Assembly (NCBI GenBank): GCA_964019055.1
Contig: OZ025211.1
Span: 6,773,835-6,837,834, forward strand
Source of the DNA: Anthopleura xanthogrammica
Lineage: Eukaryota; Cnidaria; Anthozoa; Actiniaria; Actiniidae
DNA: 64,000 nt
Direction of reading: 5' to 3'
Shown: positions 10,058 through 23,600 of the stretch, one piece after another
How positions within the stretch are numbered: the first letter of the stretch is position 1
Layout: the number at the start of each line of letters is the position of its first letter
Translations under genes and position numbers: made by a program
Notes under the pieces: generated by a model
What the model saw: only the letters and a program-made list of their open reading frames with translations
The model's database searches: none
What the model was told of the DNA's origin: nothing

Positions 10058-11158
10058 ATATAGTGGGGATGATAATGCTGGCAACCAAGCTTGAACCTGC
10101 GTTACAGTAGTCACCTGAACAGCAGTGTATGCTACAAGTCATTTGGCCATTTTTACACGCATCAATGTCATTTGTGTTACACATCTTGGCACATCCCTTG
10201 ACATAGGCATGGGTGGTTTCTCCAGTCCTATTGTCTATAACTATTAATTCCGCCTTAGTACATCTCGTTTGAAAAGGGTCGTTGCAGGAACCTTTTATAC
10301 GGTTTTCCTTACAATTATCCCAAGAGGTGGTGCTTGTACATGCGTAGCATTTCAGTGCAGTACCTGAGAAGAAATTTAAGTTGAATGCATCAGTTGACAC
10401 GCTATCTTTATGTCAATAATTCGCGTGCGTTTCTCATAACACAGGATCGAAATCTAACGCAACTTACTCTTACAGGCTCCCATGATTAAGAAGGGGAACT
10501 GTACGGTTTATAATTTTGGTTATTATTAATAACCATTAATGATCCAAGCATATTTATCAAGCGTTACTTAGTGCCGTTCCTGAAAAATCATGGAATTTTT
10601 GATTGTTTTTGGATGTTTTGGATCAAAATGTTTTCAGCTTTCATTAGACGGATGATTAATACAATGGTCATCGTATCATGTTGTGTTGGTATTCCGATCA
10701 AAACTTGTATAAGATCAGTGAAATGAAAATGAAAGCGATAGCCTACTAGCATACGCCTGCATCTAGTATTCATCTACAGTATCGAACCTACGGAAATCGA
10801 AGGTTTTGAAAACAAGCTAAAACCGAAAAAACCCACAAACGTTACTAGCGTTGGCGATAAATATAAAATTCCTTTTTTCTTTAATCGTAAAGTAGAGAAA
10901 TGAGAACCTCGAAAGAACTTTTTATCGTTCAGTACCTTTTAGGTTTGCTTTTGATCGATAAAACTGGGAGCGGCTTTGACTGAACGAGACAGGAAACTGA
11001 TCGTATGTTGAGGAACATATATTAATTCTTATTAGAACTTTGTACAAATTGTTAAGCAAGTTAAGGATGTAACTGGTAACAGAAAGTTGAGTGGAATATG
11101 AAGACTTACCAACAGCCAAGACCGAGGACAGGATGAGTATAGTGTAGATCCCTGACAT
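10020..11158 (-). CDS. Ly6/uPAR (three-finger) GPI-anchored surface protein
   Basis: Two exons on the minus strand: 11158-11110 and 10363-10020. The donor is GTAAGT, the acceptor ttcttctcag, and the phase (1+2) agrees. Exon 1 encodes a signal peptide MSGIYTILILSSVLAVG. Exon 2 begins TALKCYACTSTTSWDNC and ends CSIHCCSGDYCN, the diagnostic LxCxxC start and CCxxDxCN end of the three-finger fold, with about 12 cysteines between. A short hydrophobic C-terminus (SLVASIIIPTICALISVVF) follows a small-residue site (NAGSS), as in GPI-anchored members. The whole protein is about 130 aa, normal for the family. The role is likely a surface ligand or modulator; the specific partner is unknown. The terminal coding piece plus 3' flank is tandemly duplicated downstream. 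Confidence 0.9.
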
Positions 11159-11957
11159 GTTGGTTGTATTCTTCTCTAGTCACCTCAACTTGAATGCGGA
11201 CCAAAACTGAATGAGACCGAAACACTCCTGTCAATGCCTCTTAAAGGTAACGGCTATTATCATGCATTAAACGTGATCCACAGTGAAGCTATTTCATTGG
11301 CTTAAAGGGTTTGAGTTGTGTCAACTAGCTTCCTTACCTCTTTCAGTTCAGTTTTAGATTAATATGAATATTGGCAGTAGGAAGAGAGGCGAGGGAGAAG
11401 AGTATCGACTAATTCTAGTTAGCCATCCTCTTTCATTGCCTACCAGCTAATCGAAATAACATTGTTCACGGTTACTAAAAATATATATCGCAAAGCCTTG
11501 TGGGAAGAAATGCGGAAACTTTGTAAAAAAAGGCTTCAGTTACAAGGAAAATAAATAGATCAGATCAATATCAGTTTTTCCACGAATTAGAAACAATTGC
11601 CAGATTTCAAGACGAGAGGGGTTGGGTACAAGCTTCTAAACTGCGACGATGTTTTCATGTATGCTTCACAACGTATTTGTGGATAGAAATAGTCATTACG
11701 GACACCCATTATCGAGAATTTCAACAGGTTTCTGAGGGGGGTAGGGGTATTTACCGGTACCCACCACCTAAATCAATAAAATCGAGTCCCTATTTGGACA
11801 ACTGTTTTGACCTTGTCCTTTATTTATTTAATCACTGTATTCATAAAACAGACCATCATCAATCTTGCTTGGAAATAAAGGAATAGTCGATTTTCACGGA
11901 AGATTTATAGTTTCTGAACTTATGATAGCAAGATTTCGTATTTAGCGATGTCAAAGC
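11159..11957. other. Upstream flank of the Ly6 gene; nothing else recognised
   Basis: Contains the presumed promoter of the minus-strand Ly6 gene just above 11158, without a clear TATA box. Short ORFs here have no family signature. Confidence 0.4.
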
Positions 11958-12057
11958 GAGTACTTTCTTTCCCTGCTAGCAGAGTCTCCCGTGTAGACGA
12001 ATCCTCTCAGCCAGGATTCGTCTACACGAGAGACTCTGCTAGCATGGAAGTACTCAG
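11958..12057. repeat. Hairpin with 30-bp near-perfect arms
   Basis: 11975-12004 (gctagcagagtctccc...gaatcc) pairs with 12014-12043 (ggattcg...gactctgctagc) around a 9-base loop, with only one or two mismatches. Weaker pairing (agtactt/aagtact) extends both sides. Confidence 0.85.
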
Positions 12058-13172
12058 TTCTTGACCGCCAATAGACCAAATGGTGTCTTGCTTCCCCATA
12101 ACCGAGTGGAATATTGTCAAGGGGAAAATGCAAGCGACAGGTGGCTGAGACTCAAACACCGCTCAGTGACATATCAATCAAGAGAATTTTCACTTCCATC
12201 TCAGCATATTAATATAAGTCATGAGTCATCAGGCAGGTATCAGTAAATGAGCTTACTATCAATCACGTGACTTTTCAGAGTTGACGGGGGGGCAACTGCC
12301 AATGATTGTATTCTACAACACTGATGGAACCAGAAAACAAGTTACACAGACAATCTACGACATTCTCCAAGCCGGTCTAACCGTAGATATTACTGACCGG
12401 AAGTGACGTCTATTAATAGTAAGCAAAAAGATAATCGAATGGTCAAAAACCCCGAATATTTTTCGTTATTCGATTTTAACCTGGAGTTGTTCAGGTTATT
12501 TTCGTTTCTGATCCCAGAGATGAACTCGAGAGATTGCAGCGAATCCATCATCGGGAACCTAGGGGTAAATTTTTGGTAGCGAGAAACGAGACCAGTGATA
12601 AGCTATATATAAAGTCTTTTCGATCATGAAAGAAGACAAGAGTCGAAGGGCATGGCGGGAAAACAATACTGTGATGGATTTGTTGCTGTATTGTCTATTT
12701 CTTATTTATTTTTGTTGGTAAAACGTAACATGCTCCACCTCACAAAAGAATGATAACTTTTATCAGGATATAATAATACCAATGATTTTTTGTTAAGCTG
12801 AGGAGAACTATAAAAAATGGTTTTACTTTTTAAGTCCTATATATAGAGCTGTTAAGTTGTGACGTATTTCCGGGTCCAACTGATCAAAAATACCGCTAAA
12901 ATAAAGCGAAAAACGTACTCGATGATTTAACCTCCACCTGAAACAATTAGAACTTTGGACAACAAATCCTGTCATAAAGAAAAAATCAGTAAGAAACATC
13001 TTCATATAATTGCTTTTCGTTTTGGACCCGCAAGGGCATTCTTCCATAAGATTAACGTCACACTTAAAAGCTCTATTTCCATAATAAGTGCATCTGAGTT
13101 GCCGTTTTGATCGAAATCCAGTCGGCTCAAGAACCATCAGCGGTCATTCTGAGTACGTTTCTATGACATAGT
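12058..13172. other. No gene recognised
   Basis: A 104-codon minus-strand ORF (12823-13137) has a few cysteines but no recognisable domain and no supported splice partner, so it is not called. The rest is AT-rich with no clear structure. Confidence 0.4.
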
Positions 13173-13842
13173 AACATGGAAACCAGAGTGATCTCGTATC
13201 GAAGGAAAACCATTTAACATCATTAGGCTGCCCGGCATTATCCAGGGCTACCATATATAAAGCCTTGGAATGTTGGATTTCTTGAACTCATTTTTGCTAA
13301 AAAGTTAACATGGAAACCAGGGTGACCTCGTATCGAAGGAAAACCATTTAACATCATTAGGCTGCCCGGCATTATCCAGGGCTACCATATATAAAGCCTT
13401 GGAATGTTGGATTTCTTGAACTCATTTTTGCTAAAAAGTTAACATGGAAACCAGGGTGACCTCGTATCGAAGGAAAACCATTTAACATCATTAGGCTGCC
13501 CGGCATTATCCGGGGCTACCATATATAAAGCCTTGGAATGTTGAATTTCTTGAACTCATTTTTGCTAAAAAGTTAACATGGAAACCATGGTGAACTCGTA
13601 TCAAAGGAAAACCATTTAACATCATTAGGCTGCCCGGCATTATCCAGGGCTACCATATATAAGGCCTTGGAATGTTGAATTTCTTGAACTCATTTTTGCT
13701 AAAAAGTTAACATGGAAACCATGGTGAACTCGTATCAAAAGAAAACCATTTAACATCATTAGGCTGCCCGGCATTATCCAGGGCTACCATATATAAGGCC
13801 TTGGAATGTTGAATTTCTTGAACTCGTTTTTGCTAAAAAGTT
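13173..13842 (-). repeat. Five 134-bp tandem copies of the TSP1-LamG gene 3' end
   Basis: aacatggaaacca recurs at 13173, 13307, 13441, 13575 and 13709, an exact 134-bp period with few substitutions. Read on the minus strand, each unit begins LFSKNEFKK and contains the last roughly 19 codons, the stop codon and the following 3' flank of the adjacent gene. The copy nearest the gene is fused to its real last exon. Confidence 0.95.
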
Positions 13843-16396
13843 CTGATATTTCCTCTGGTAACAGCTCACACTTGAAGATATAAAACTCGTCTAGAAGTCC
13901 CTCGACTGGCTTTTGTGCGCTAGGGTTCCCCATATCTGCGCATTTCCAGTTGTCATTCAGTTTTGGCGGGCTTTGTGGGTTGGATGTTTTTGTTTCATTA
14001 GACAGTTTCCCATTAATGAACAGCCTTGCTTTCCCAGTGGACAGGCGATATGTGCCTGCTATATGGTACCACGTCGAGTTTTTCATAGGTTTACCTGGAA
14101 AAGAATAGAAAAATCAAAATCCAGTCAATATTCGCTGGTCTAATAGACCTTTTTAGCTTCGTTGTTTGTTGTGCCCATTTCAGACCATGTGATGCCACTC
14201 TTGGGAGTTGATTCTTTCATGTGTAAATATTTTAACAAAAGAACATTTCTCAAGGGAATGTCATAAGCTAATAAGAAGCAAATAAGGTCTATTATTAATT
14301 TTTAGTCATATATTTTTATCGATACCCTAAAACAACCATTTGTCTCACAAAGCACTGTTTTCAAGGGTGCTAAGAAATAGGCCTAAAGCATGATGATCGC
14401 TCATACCTACACTTCGGTAACTTTTTTTGTTATGCTAATTTTCACTATTGTCTTGGTATTCTCAAAGGAGTTTCAACATTTGAATATGAAAAGAGATTTT
14501 GAAAAGGATTGTGGTAGTTTAAGTATGAAAAAAGGCATTGCAACTTGAGCCAATCAGGAGCAAGGAACCGGCGAAACCAAGATCTTCTTATGTATCTGAC
14601 AAACAACTTGTGATTGGCTGAGCTCAACATGGTACGGATTGTGCTCTTTGTTGATTGGCTATAGTTTTCACCCCACATAGTAATTGGTTAACTTTGTAAA
14701 GGTGGTAGAGTGCCGGCCAGTAAGAGTACGTTTAGGGAGTTCTCACATTGGGCTAACCTCCAAACTTCCTTTCAGGATGCTTATTTAATTTATTTATTTT
14801 AGCTGCGTGTTAGTTTCTGCTTTGGCTCTCTTAAATGTTTTATTCTATGTCACTGATAATTTGCGTCCTGAATAAAATACTATTGTATTGTAAATACTAT
14901 TGTTGTTGTTACCTGCTGCAAGGCTAAAGACCTTATCGCCATCTTTGTTCTTCTGGGTCCACTTGACGATACCATTATCAACAGTGATATGATAGGCACC
15001 TATGTTATACTTGTCTGTATCTCCACAAGTATAGAATATCTCTTGAGCGTCTTTTATCTCTGATAGTTTTAGCCATAGAGCAATAGTAATAGCGAGACTA
15101 GGCCTGTTGCGAAAATGGATGACATCGAAAGAAACACTGCCATTTGTTGAAAGCTTGAGTGCTTTGCCGAACTTGCCCTTGTCGATGATTTTGGCTTCAC
15201 CTTTCATGGTTGCTTGGTTACCGTTATTAGACTCATCATAGATAGTTTTGCCTGTCACGTGATCGAAACTTAGATACGTAGAGATACATCCTGCGTCATC
15301 TTGAAAAGAAGAATCGATAGTTAAAAATGGTATGTTTATAATTATTACTTTCATCTATCCAATCATCCACTCAATCATCCATCTATCCACCCTTCTATTC
15401 ATTCATCAGTCTATTCATCTATTCGTTTGTCCATCCATCCATCCATCCATCCATCCATCCATCCACTCGTTTCATCTTCCCCATTCACCTAGAAAACCAC
15501 CCACTACGCGTATTTTAATCGAGTCTTGACATTCCAAGCTACGAGAAAATATTACAGATACTAACTGCAGTACCTGGACAGCTCATCGTGTTACAGAGTC
15601 TTGTGCTTGTCTTGTTTTTTAACATGAACTGAGTACCACCTCCACAAGTTAATGTGCATTCAGACCATACTCTTTTAGCTACAACATGTATGACAAGAGA
15701 GTTAGTCAGTTTACAATAAATATTTCCTTACAATACAACTCCCTTTATGTTCAAAGGGAAATCTTCTGAATCAGGTTTTTGTTATATTATTCTATCCTGG
15801 TAGTTTTTCGGCTGCATTGTAAAGAACTATATTTTATTTCGTTCTTAAAATATCCTTTGTGTCAGAGGTACGTCCTCGTGCTCCAAATGATCGCGACAAA
15901 TGGTACCGGCGGAGAAACAGCTTCAAACATAGCTGATACAACCTCTGGGCTGATCAAAGTCAAGGTACTACTAACTACGAATTAGAATTCAGTTTGTTAG
16001 GTTTTACATATCGAGGAAGGACAACCGATCCCAGAGGTGAGAGGCGAGTGCACTACCGCTACAACATTCTTGATTCCACAGCTGAACGAGAAAATGTCTA
16101 ATCTTAATGTGAAATCTTGGACAGTGAGCGCCGATTTCTTGGCAGCCCTGTGCCACAGGTTTTTCTTTTGACCGTGCTCTAATGAATTTTGTAAATAATT
16201 TACCATTTCTTACTGTCTCTAGCGCAGCGCCATTGAATTGCTGGAAATGGCGCTATATAAATATATTATATTATATTATATTATTATATTATATTACTTA
16301 AAAAGGATTTTACTTACTATTGTCAAGTTGCTGACCAGAGGAAAGGTTAAATTCCAAGCAAATTAATATCAAAACACTGACGCAAAACAGATCCAT
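13784..16396 (-). CDS. Secreted TSP1-LamG (concanavalin-like lectin fold) protein, four exons
   Basis: Exons 16396-16318, 15678-15574, 15299-14913 and 14094-13784 join with phases 1/1/1 and good GT-AG sites, giving 293 aa. Exon 1 encodes a signal peptide (MDLFCVSVLILICLEF). Exon 2 is a short thrombospondin type 1 repeat: VWSECTLTCGGGTQF then TRLCNTMSCP. Exons 3-4 form one LamG-like domain: ISTYLSFDHVTG, FGKALKLSTNGSVSF, ALWLKLSE, then after the splice WYHIAGTYRLSTGKARLFIN and VEGLLDEFYIFKCELLPEEI, the typical end of the LamGL fold. The role is probably extracellular carbohydrate or matrix binding; the ligand is unknown. The 3' end is amplified in the adjacent 134-bp array. Confidence in the joins is high because all phases agree. 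Confidence 0.9.
15357..15470. repeat. (CATC)n-type microsatellite in intron 2 of the TSP1-LamG gene
   Basis: A perfect ccatccatcc run at about 15430-15465, preceded by imperfect atcc/attc units from about 15357. Confidence 0.9.
16187..16300 (+). mobile_element. LINE/SINE 3'-tail remnant with (ATATT)n
   Basis: ctggaaatggcgctatataaat followed by repeated atatt units. The GCGCTATATAAAT tail ending in a microsatellite is the usual 3' end of L2/CR1-like retroelements and their SINEs in animals. It lies in intron 1 of the TSP1-LamG gene. Confidence 0.6.
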
Positions 16397-17380
16397 CGGT
16401 CTATTTCTGCCAGAAAAAATCTACCTGTGAAAAAAAGAAAGGTAGTTATCCCAGGACCTCGTTTTTTAGGAAGGCATTTGTGTGGTAGTGGATCAGTGCG
16501 TCATACAAAGATTTTTTTGTTATCTTTTAAATGAACAGATTTTTAAGGACGGGTTATGCACGTTCTGTTTTGTGCGCGCGCCTCAGTTCGCTTATAGCTT
16601 TCCAAATCTGACCAGATCAGAACTGAGGACGGCGTCTTGGTAAGGGTGCATGGACTTTGCCTTTTATCAGTGTCATTCAAATAGATACCAACCTCGTTGA
16701 TGAATGGGTTACCCTGTCTAAATAAAGTTTATCTACTATGGTTTGGCTGTCAAGTTAAGAACTCTGGTTATTAGTGTAATACAGTTGCATCGTTCATGTG
16801 AACTGATGGGCGTGTTATTTAATACACTTGTCATAATTACCACTAATGACAGATCATTGATAGAAGCTTCACGCTTATCCATATTTAACTATATTAATGT
16901 TCAGTTAAGCAAAAAGATCGAATGTCGTAGACTCTTCGACGAGGTTCCTTATTTCTTTGGATTTCAATAGATTTTCTAAGACGCCATTCAAAAATATTTG
17001 TTTGAAGAAAGTGGGCTTCTAAACACAATCAGTAAGACTCCGGGCGCTAACGTAATAAGGTAGTCGCTCTGGGACAATTATTGTAATTATATATATGATA
17101 GTAGGTGAATTGGCTCAAAAATGGTGCACGTCTCGGACAGAAATGTGTTACATCTACTCACCCCATCCAATGATTGTTCTTCGTTCATTTAGTCAAATCC
17201 AATGAATGATGTTTTCATCTTTTGATCAGGTTGTTTATGCCATGTTTGTAGAGAAAGAATGAAAGTCGGCTTGTGATGGCATGTGATTCGAGGCGATTCA
17301 TGTCTCACCTGCTTATACCAGTCAAACAAGCAGGTGATATAAGGAGCAGCTGGCAAATCAATCCATTTGATAAAAGGAAG
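16397..17380. other. Upstream flank, no gene recognised
   Basis: Contains the presumed promoter of the TSP1-LamG gene; no other feature could be supported. Confidence 0.4.
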
Positions 17381-17686
17381 GACCAGTGCATGAAGTTTTA
17401 AGATGGTGTCAGCGTTGCACTGGTGTAAGTTGTCTGTCTCTTTTTACATGTCACTGAGGACAGACAAGACTCGATTGCTTGTGAGTCTCCACTTGCTTGA
17501 CTGGTATAAATATCAACATTGAGAAAGAATTTCGACCAGTGCATGAAGTTTTAAGATGGGTCAGCGTTGCACTGGTGTAAGTTGTCTGTCTCTTTTTTCG
17601 TCTCACTGAAGATAAGAATCAGATTGTCTGTGAGTCCCCACATGCTTGACTGGTATAAGAAATCTACATTAAGAAAGAGAGGAGAG
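17381..17686. repeat. Tandem duplication, 153-bp unit, two copies
   Basis: gaccagtgcatgaagtttt starts at 17381 and 17534, and the copies share the gcgttgcactggtgtaag and ttgactggtataa blocks. A related tataccagtcaaacaagcag motif lies just upstream in the opposite sense at about 17315. Confidence 0.85.
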
Positions 17687-20600
17687 AAAGAGGAATTAAG
17701 TATTGATGATAAGATGTTAATCAAATATCCCAGACACGAGTCTGTTAAAACATTTTTTATCGACAATTAAGAAGCTATCATAGTCAGTATCAAGTTCTAA
17801 GGTGCGAAACCTAAGTTGTCATAGACCTGAATATCTACTGTGATTATTTTCCGCCAAATTATGCGATGCATTACGTTTCGTATAGATGATTTTTATGAGG
17901 AAAAGGAAACATAAGGAACATACGGATAAAACGCAGAAAAGCAAAGCTTAAAATTCAAAAAAAGTTTCCCGATTTTTATTTTTCTCATCTATTTTTCTCT
18001 AGGTAATTTTGGCAAAATTGGTCACGTGAATCGTTAGCGTTTTTCATCCAAAATGGCGGGAAATAATCACTGATCCAAAACGTCTATACTTTACCTTAAA
18101 GATAAACGTGCAAAACTTGGATACATCTGTTGCTTCTTTTAGAGGATGCAAAACGGTACTGTGCTAAAGTGCAAACCAATTATCGAGGAAAGCATGCGAC
18201 ATGCGACGACTGCAGTCTGACCATGTGACTACGCGGCTCACACTGGATAAACAGGCTGTTCTATTAGCAATTCTGAGGTACAGGAAAAAACTGGGTCGAT
18301 TTGGCATTACAGTGCATTGTGGGACTATCTTGGGAATATATTTCCAAGTTGGCATCTATTTCGACCCCTAAAACAGTTTTTTCTTCACTGTGAACCTCGA
18401 AAGGGTTTATAGGTGCTGTGTATTCCTTTCCATAAGAATCAAAGGACAAAAAACTAGAATGCCATGTTGGTTGATAAAATGAAATAAACCAAGACCAAGT
18501 CTTTTGTTAAAGTGATTGACAAACATGGCGGCTATGATGATATGATGCCACATGCATAATTAAAAACACAAGACGAATAAAGCGTACCCTTACAAATCTA
18601 TCACACCATACTGAACCTTGTTATAAGTCAGTTTAAGGTATTTGTATCCCAAAAGTTTGGAAAAGGAAACCTCACAGTCCATGCAAACAGATCATACTTA
18701 GATCAGCGGCTTATACCGTAACCTTTCTCAAATTAAAATCCGCTGACCTCGCTTAGCTCGAATAGTCCCGCGGGAGACGAGAGAGGTCGACTTAAGGCAG
18801 ACACTAGAGAAAAACGTTTGCGCGTGTGTGCCTTTCCGCACGCTTTCCAAGAATTTACAAGAGTTTTAGTGAGAAAATAAATTTTTGTTTTCTCCGAGTA
18901 TACAAAAAAATTCGTTGGTATACTTTTGTGAGACCAAGATACTGTATTAATAAAGATAATATGAAAGAATTAGCCTTAAGTTTCAAGAACTGACTTTTTG
19001 ACTGACTGAAGTTTTGGCATTTTGTAAAGACTATTCTTCAGGCAAGTGTGAAAGTCAAATTTGCATACTTTTACAATAGCACGAAGACGCTTTTGACTAA
19101 TTTGCATACGGACTTAGAGCATGCGCAGACGTTTTCCACGCGTGTCCTTGGGGCAAGTCTACAGTTAATTACATGCAAATGACGTGAAGGTTTTTCAAAA
19201 CAACTTCGACTAAACGCGTTAACGAATCAATAACCGCAGCAGGAGTTTTCCCAGTGGCGGGAATCATTCTACATCATTGTCCCAAAACAGCTAAAAAAAA
19301 TACCTGTTTACAAGAGAAGTGCAAGATTTCTTCTGGAGTTCTTCTGTAAAGTCATGTTCTCTTATAACTTTGAATGTCTTCGTAGGCCAGCCTAAACAAG
19401 AACGAATAAATAATAAAGACTTTTGTATTTCTTTCATGAGTGTTTTGTAGTTAACTGAGTTTCTTCGTTGCGTGGGATGGTTCCTTACAACAATCATCAA
19501 AAATAATGGCTCAGTTTTCTCGTTTACTCGCGCGTGCAAACGTGGATTAATTTCCCAGTTGAAATTTGCTCCCAGAAACATTTTTTCTTCTTCTTGAAAG
19601 TAAATATAGGGAAAAGTTGCCCAAACGACTTAAAGTTCTTTAGCTAAAGCTAATTTGTTTTCAGTGCCCCCTGGGGGAATGAAAGCAAATACTTGTCCCC
19701 AACAACAGGGTCACCATCCCTACATGTAAACACAGCCCCGAATGCAACGGTTTCGCCAATTGTTTACAACCTGATTTGCTTCCATTGTATCAGTGATTCG
19801 TTTCGTTTGCATGTCCGGTAAATCCTTCTCCCAAGTTCCTCAATGAGCATAGATCTATATTCATTATCTGGACTTTTATGTTTTTATATTTTTGGTAAAA
19901 GTTGTTTACTAACTTTTTATCATCTTTATTAATTACCAATTGATGCTTGCAGAAATATGATTATTGTCGATAATTATGTTCTTTACTGATGAATAAACGT
20001 GGTAATTATCACGAAATTGCTCGACAACTAAAGCAGAATTATCAGTCGAAGTATATATATATATATATATTTGATTGATGAACAAAACTTAAATATTTGA
20101 CCCAACGTCTATCAGTTATAATAAATGGCATTTATTCCTGTATAAATAGGGCGAGACAATAGTTTGTGAAATAGTTATAAGCAAAATCCAATTTGCCACA
20201 AACGATAACCATTTAACACATTAAAACTAAGTCATAAAATCGTACATCTTTCACTTTATACATGCATATTTTAGGATCTTTAGGAAATGCCTTAAAGGAA
20301 GACGAAAATGAAAAGGAATGGAACAATTATTTATTTAGTTTTTCTGGATATTATTTTATGACGAAATTTGGACTAGAATTTTGGAGTATGAAATTATATT
20401 ATTTTCAAAAGTAGTAGATTTTCTTGGTATATAAATCCAGAAAGATCGCTTTCCAAGTACTAGATATATCAGGATGTTTTCCAATCATTATTTCGACAGG
20501 CAAAGAAAAATCAACTCTCACCACCCAACCCAAAATTAAAAATTTAAGTTCAAGGTTTTGTGGCTAAGACGTCATGGCAGGGCAATTTACGCAAACAAAA

Positions 20601-23600
20601 TAAAAATTTACGAAACCACAAATATTATATTTTGGAGAGTTACAAACAAATAAGTACATTAACACAAGATGCATATAAAAATGTCCAAAAAGAATTGTAT
20701 ATGAACTTAGGGCCTGGGGTTTTTAAACGAATTAGGGTGTAAATGAGAGTAAAAATTTGTCAAATTTTTGACAAGAAACTCATGCAATTGTCAACAAATA
20801 TTAATTATTCCCGAAATAACTTGACTTGTAATCTTTCAAAAAAGTGATTGACGCAGCAGGACATTTAGAGGGTTTCTATTTATTATGGATTCTTGACATG
20901 GTACTATAATTTGCCAAATAAATAAATTTACGGTTGACAGGGCAGCGATTCGATGTGCTAGGGTAAATCAGCCTAAATCAACCTAACCTAAGCAATTAAG
21001 TCTTCACACTCCAATGAATTCTGGATGAGGAAAGTCCACATTCTTGAATAGGGTATATATTGGCACATCAATATTGAAAAAAATGGGGCAAGGACGACAG
21101 ATATGAAGATGAATTGGTTGGTTAACTGTTTTTTTCTTGTATTCTTTTGTATCAGAACATGTGCGCTGGGTTTTAGGTATGTACGAGACTTTATTCCGTG
21201 CATTCTTTTCTCAAATAACAGATGCTTTGTTGAAACTCGTTAATTTTTCATCAGACCACCAGCAGCGCTAGCATAGGCAATCACCAGAACCACAGTCATT
21301 GGTCGAAACGAACTCTAAGTATATTTACACTCTGGTTTTGGTTTCAATCCCTCGAAACATTTTCGAGACCAACAAGTAATCATTTGAAAGGCTTTGTTTT
21401 AAGGCGAGTTTCAAGTACATGGCCATTACTTACCTTATAATTCTTAACCTTGGTCTACCAGAGAATTGATTTTTTTTTATAATACGGGAAATTTTCAAAC
21501 TGTAAGTAGCTAAAGAATTGTGGTTTTATTCATACTGTAGATAACGTTCATTCAAAACAACAACTAAAGACGTATTTAAAAACAAAGCATATTTATAGGG
21601 TACTTTTTGGAACTTGTTCTTGATAAGAACACGAGGAATGCAGTGAAGATAGATTTTAGTTTTGGTTGAAATATTTGACTGAATCTTGGAAACATCGAGA
21701 AAGACGATGTCGATTAATTGATCTATATTGACATGCCAATAGATAAAGCACGTGTTTTTAATATCGTTAATAATATCCTAATAGATATCTGGATGTGTCT
21801 TAAGGACATTGGCTGTTTTATCTGTTGATATTCTTAAGCTTGTAGCCCCTAAAACTTTAGAAAACGTACTTAATTGGGAAACCTTTCTCGCCATAAAATG
21901 CCAAATCATCAAAAATTTATAAAAATAATTTGACATGACTGTCAATGTGATACATAATTAATGACCGCATTACCAAACAAAGAAAGCAATTTTGACAGTA
22001 CTCTATGAATAATTGAAATTTCATATTGATTGAAATCTCTTTACACTTTACCTACGACCTTAAATTATTCATTTCGTGGGGGCTTTCAGTTCAGGAAGAA
22101 GCGCTGGAGACATCAAAAACGTGAACTCAAAAGCGGAAAACCGCGACACACGGGTTGAATCAGCTCGACTTTACCCTTCTTTATTCACAATAGTTTCTTT
22201 TTCGGATAATTAATCGAAAAACAAATTCAAGTCTTTTGTTTTGTCTCGGTTGAGATGATTACACGACGCGTGTGGAGTTCCCGCCATTTTTTAACCAATG
22301 AGCGCGCTCCATGACTGCTGAATGTTTTTGTTCAAATCCGAGCCACGTGACAGCAACCAAATGGAATAACACAAGAGCAAGCACGTGTCGCGTTTATACG
22401 GTCGAGAAATCAGATTCGATGATCGCTTTAAAGGTTCAAACATTACGGAACACAGGAACAAGATATTTAAACCAATATAAACTGTAACTCCGGCTAAAGA
22501 ATCAATATTATTGGACGATAAATCGTGAAAAGTCTGACCAGGATTTTTCTCGTTTATTTTTCTTCGCTACAAGGTACAAGGTCAGTGCGTGGTTTAGTTG
22601 TTGTTATGAAGATGTTTAATACGATTGGTCTTACGGTAGATTATCGTATATCGTCCTTAAGGGCAAAAAAATTACGTGTTTTTCAACATTTACGCAAATA
22701 CCAGGCTATAGTGTCTATTATACATCGGTGTACTTTATCTTTATCTTAATTTCAAAATGTGTTAAAAGCATAGTACACTGTGTTTTAACTGAGAATTATA
22801 CATGAAAATTATACATTATAAAAATATTACTCAATGTGAAGTTTTGCTTATTAATAGTGTTCTATCTCGATCGGTTTTCTACTCCGTCTTCCTGAGATAA
22901 CATTGCTCGATCTTTAAGTTTGATATATATTTTAGTAAGAAATCAAATTCATAACCAGTTCTTGTCAAATACAGGAAGACCGCTTCAGCTCTTGCATGAC
23001 AACTTGTAATAATGATTTATTTCCGGGAGAGTTGAGATACCTCAATCTTCCATTTTGTCTTAATAATTTTCTTTCACATTTCACCGCCGTATTGTTGCTA
23101 CTTCCATTGCTTTAAGGATACAATTTTCGATACACAGAATAAAGAAAAAAATATTTTATCTTTTAATGATACCAGTTATACCAGTTGAAATATTTATTGA
23201 AGTGGAAGAAAACGAAAAGAAAGAAAAATTGACTGATAAAATCTTTGGTAATTTTGCAATCATAAGAAGGACAGTCGTATGAACACGAGTAGCTTGTCAA
23301 ATGAATGGAATATTGCTAACCTTACCAGTGTAAACTGAGAGTTGACAATGTCAGTCAGATCAAACGAGTTCAAAGGCTGCGACAGGCTCGTTCAATAAAG
23401 ACACCAACTTACTTGGTTCATCAACCAACATGGTTAATTGAAACTTTTAGGATTATGAAGTACGGAACAGCTGGCCGGCAATAGTTTTTGACCGAGTTCG
23501 AGAACGTCTGGCAAGGAATCGAGTACTGAGTACGGTAAATGTTTTTGTCGCTTAACTTTCTTTCCTACATTTTTTTCATTTTCAAGCAAAAAAATCAAGA

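Noticed and set aside
12823..13137. 104-codon minus-strand ORF with several cysteines
   Set aside because: No family signature and no supported splice partner; it lies just beyond the 3' repeat array of the TSP1-LamG gene.
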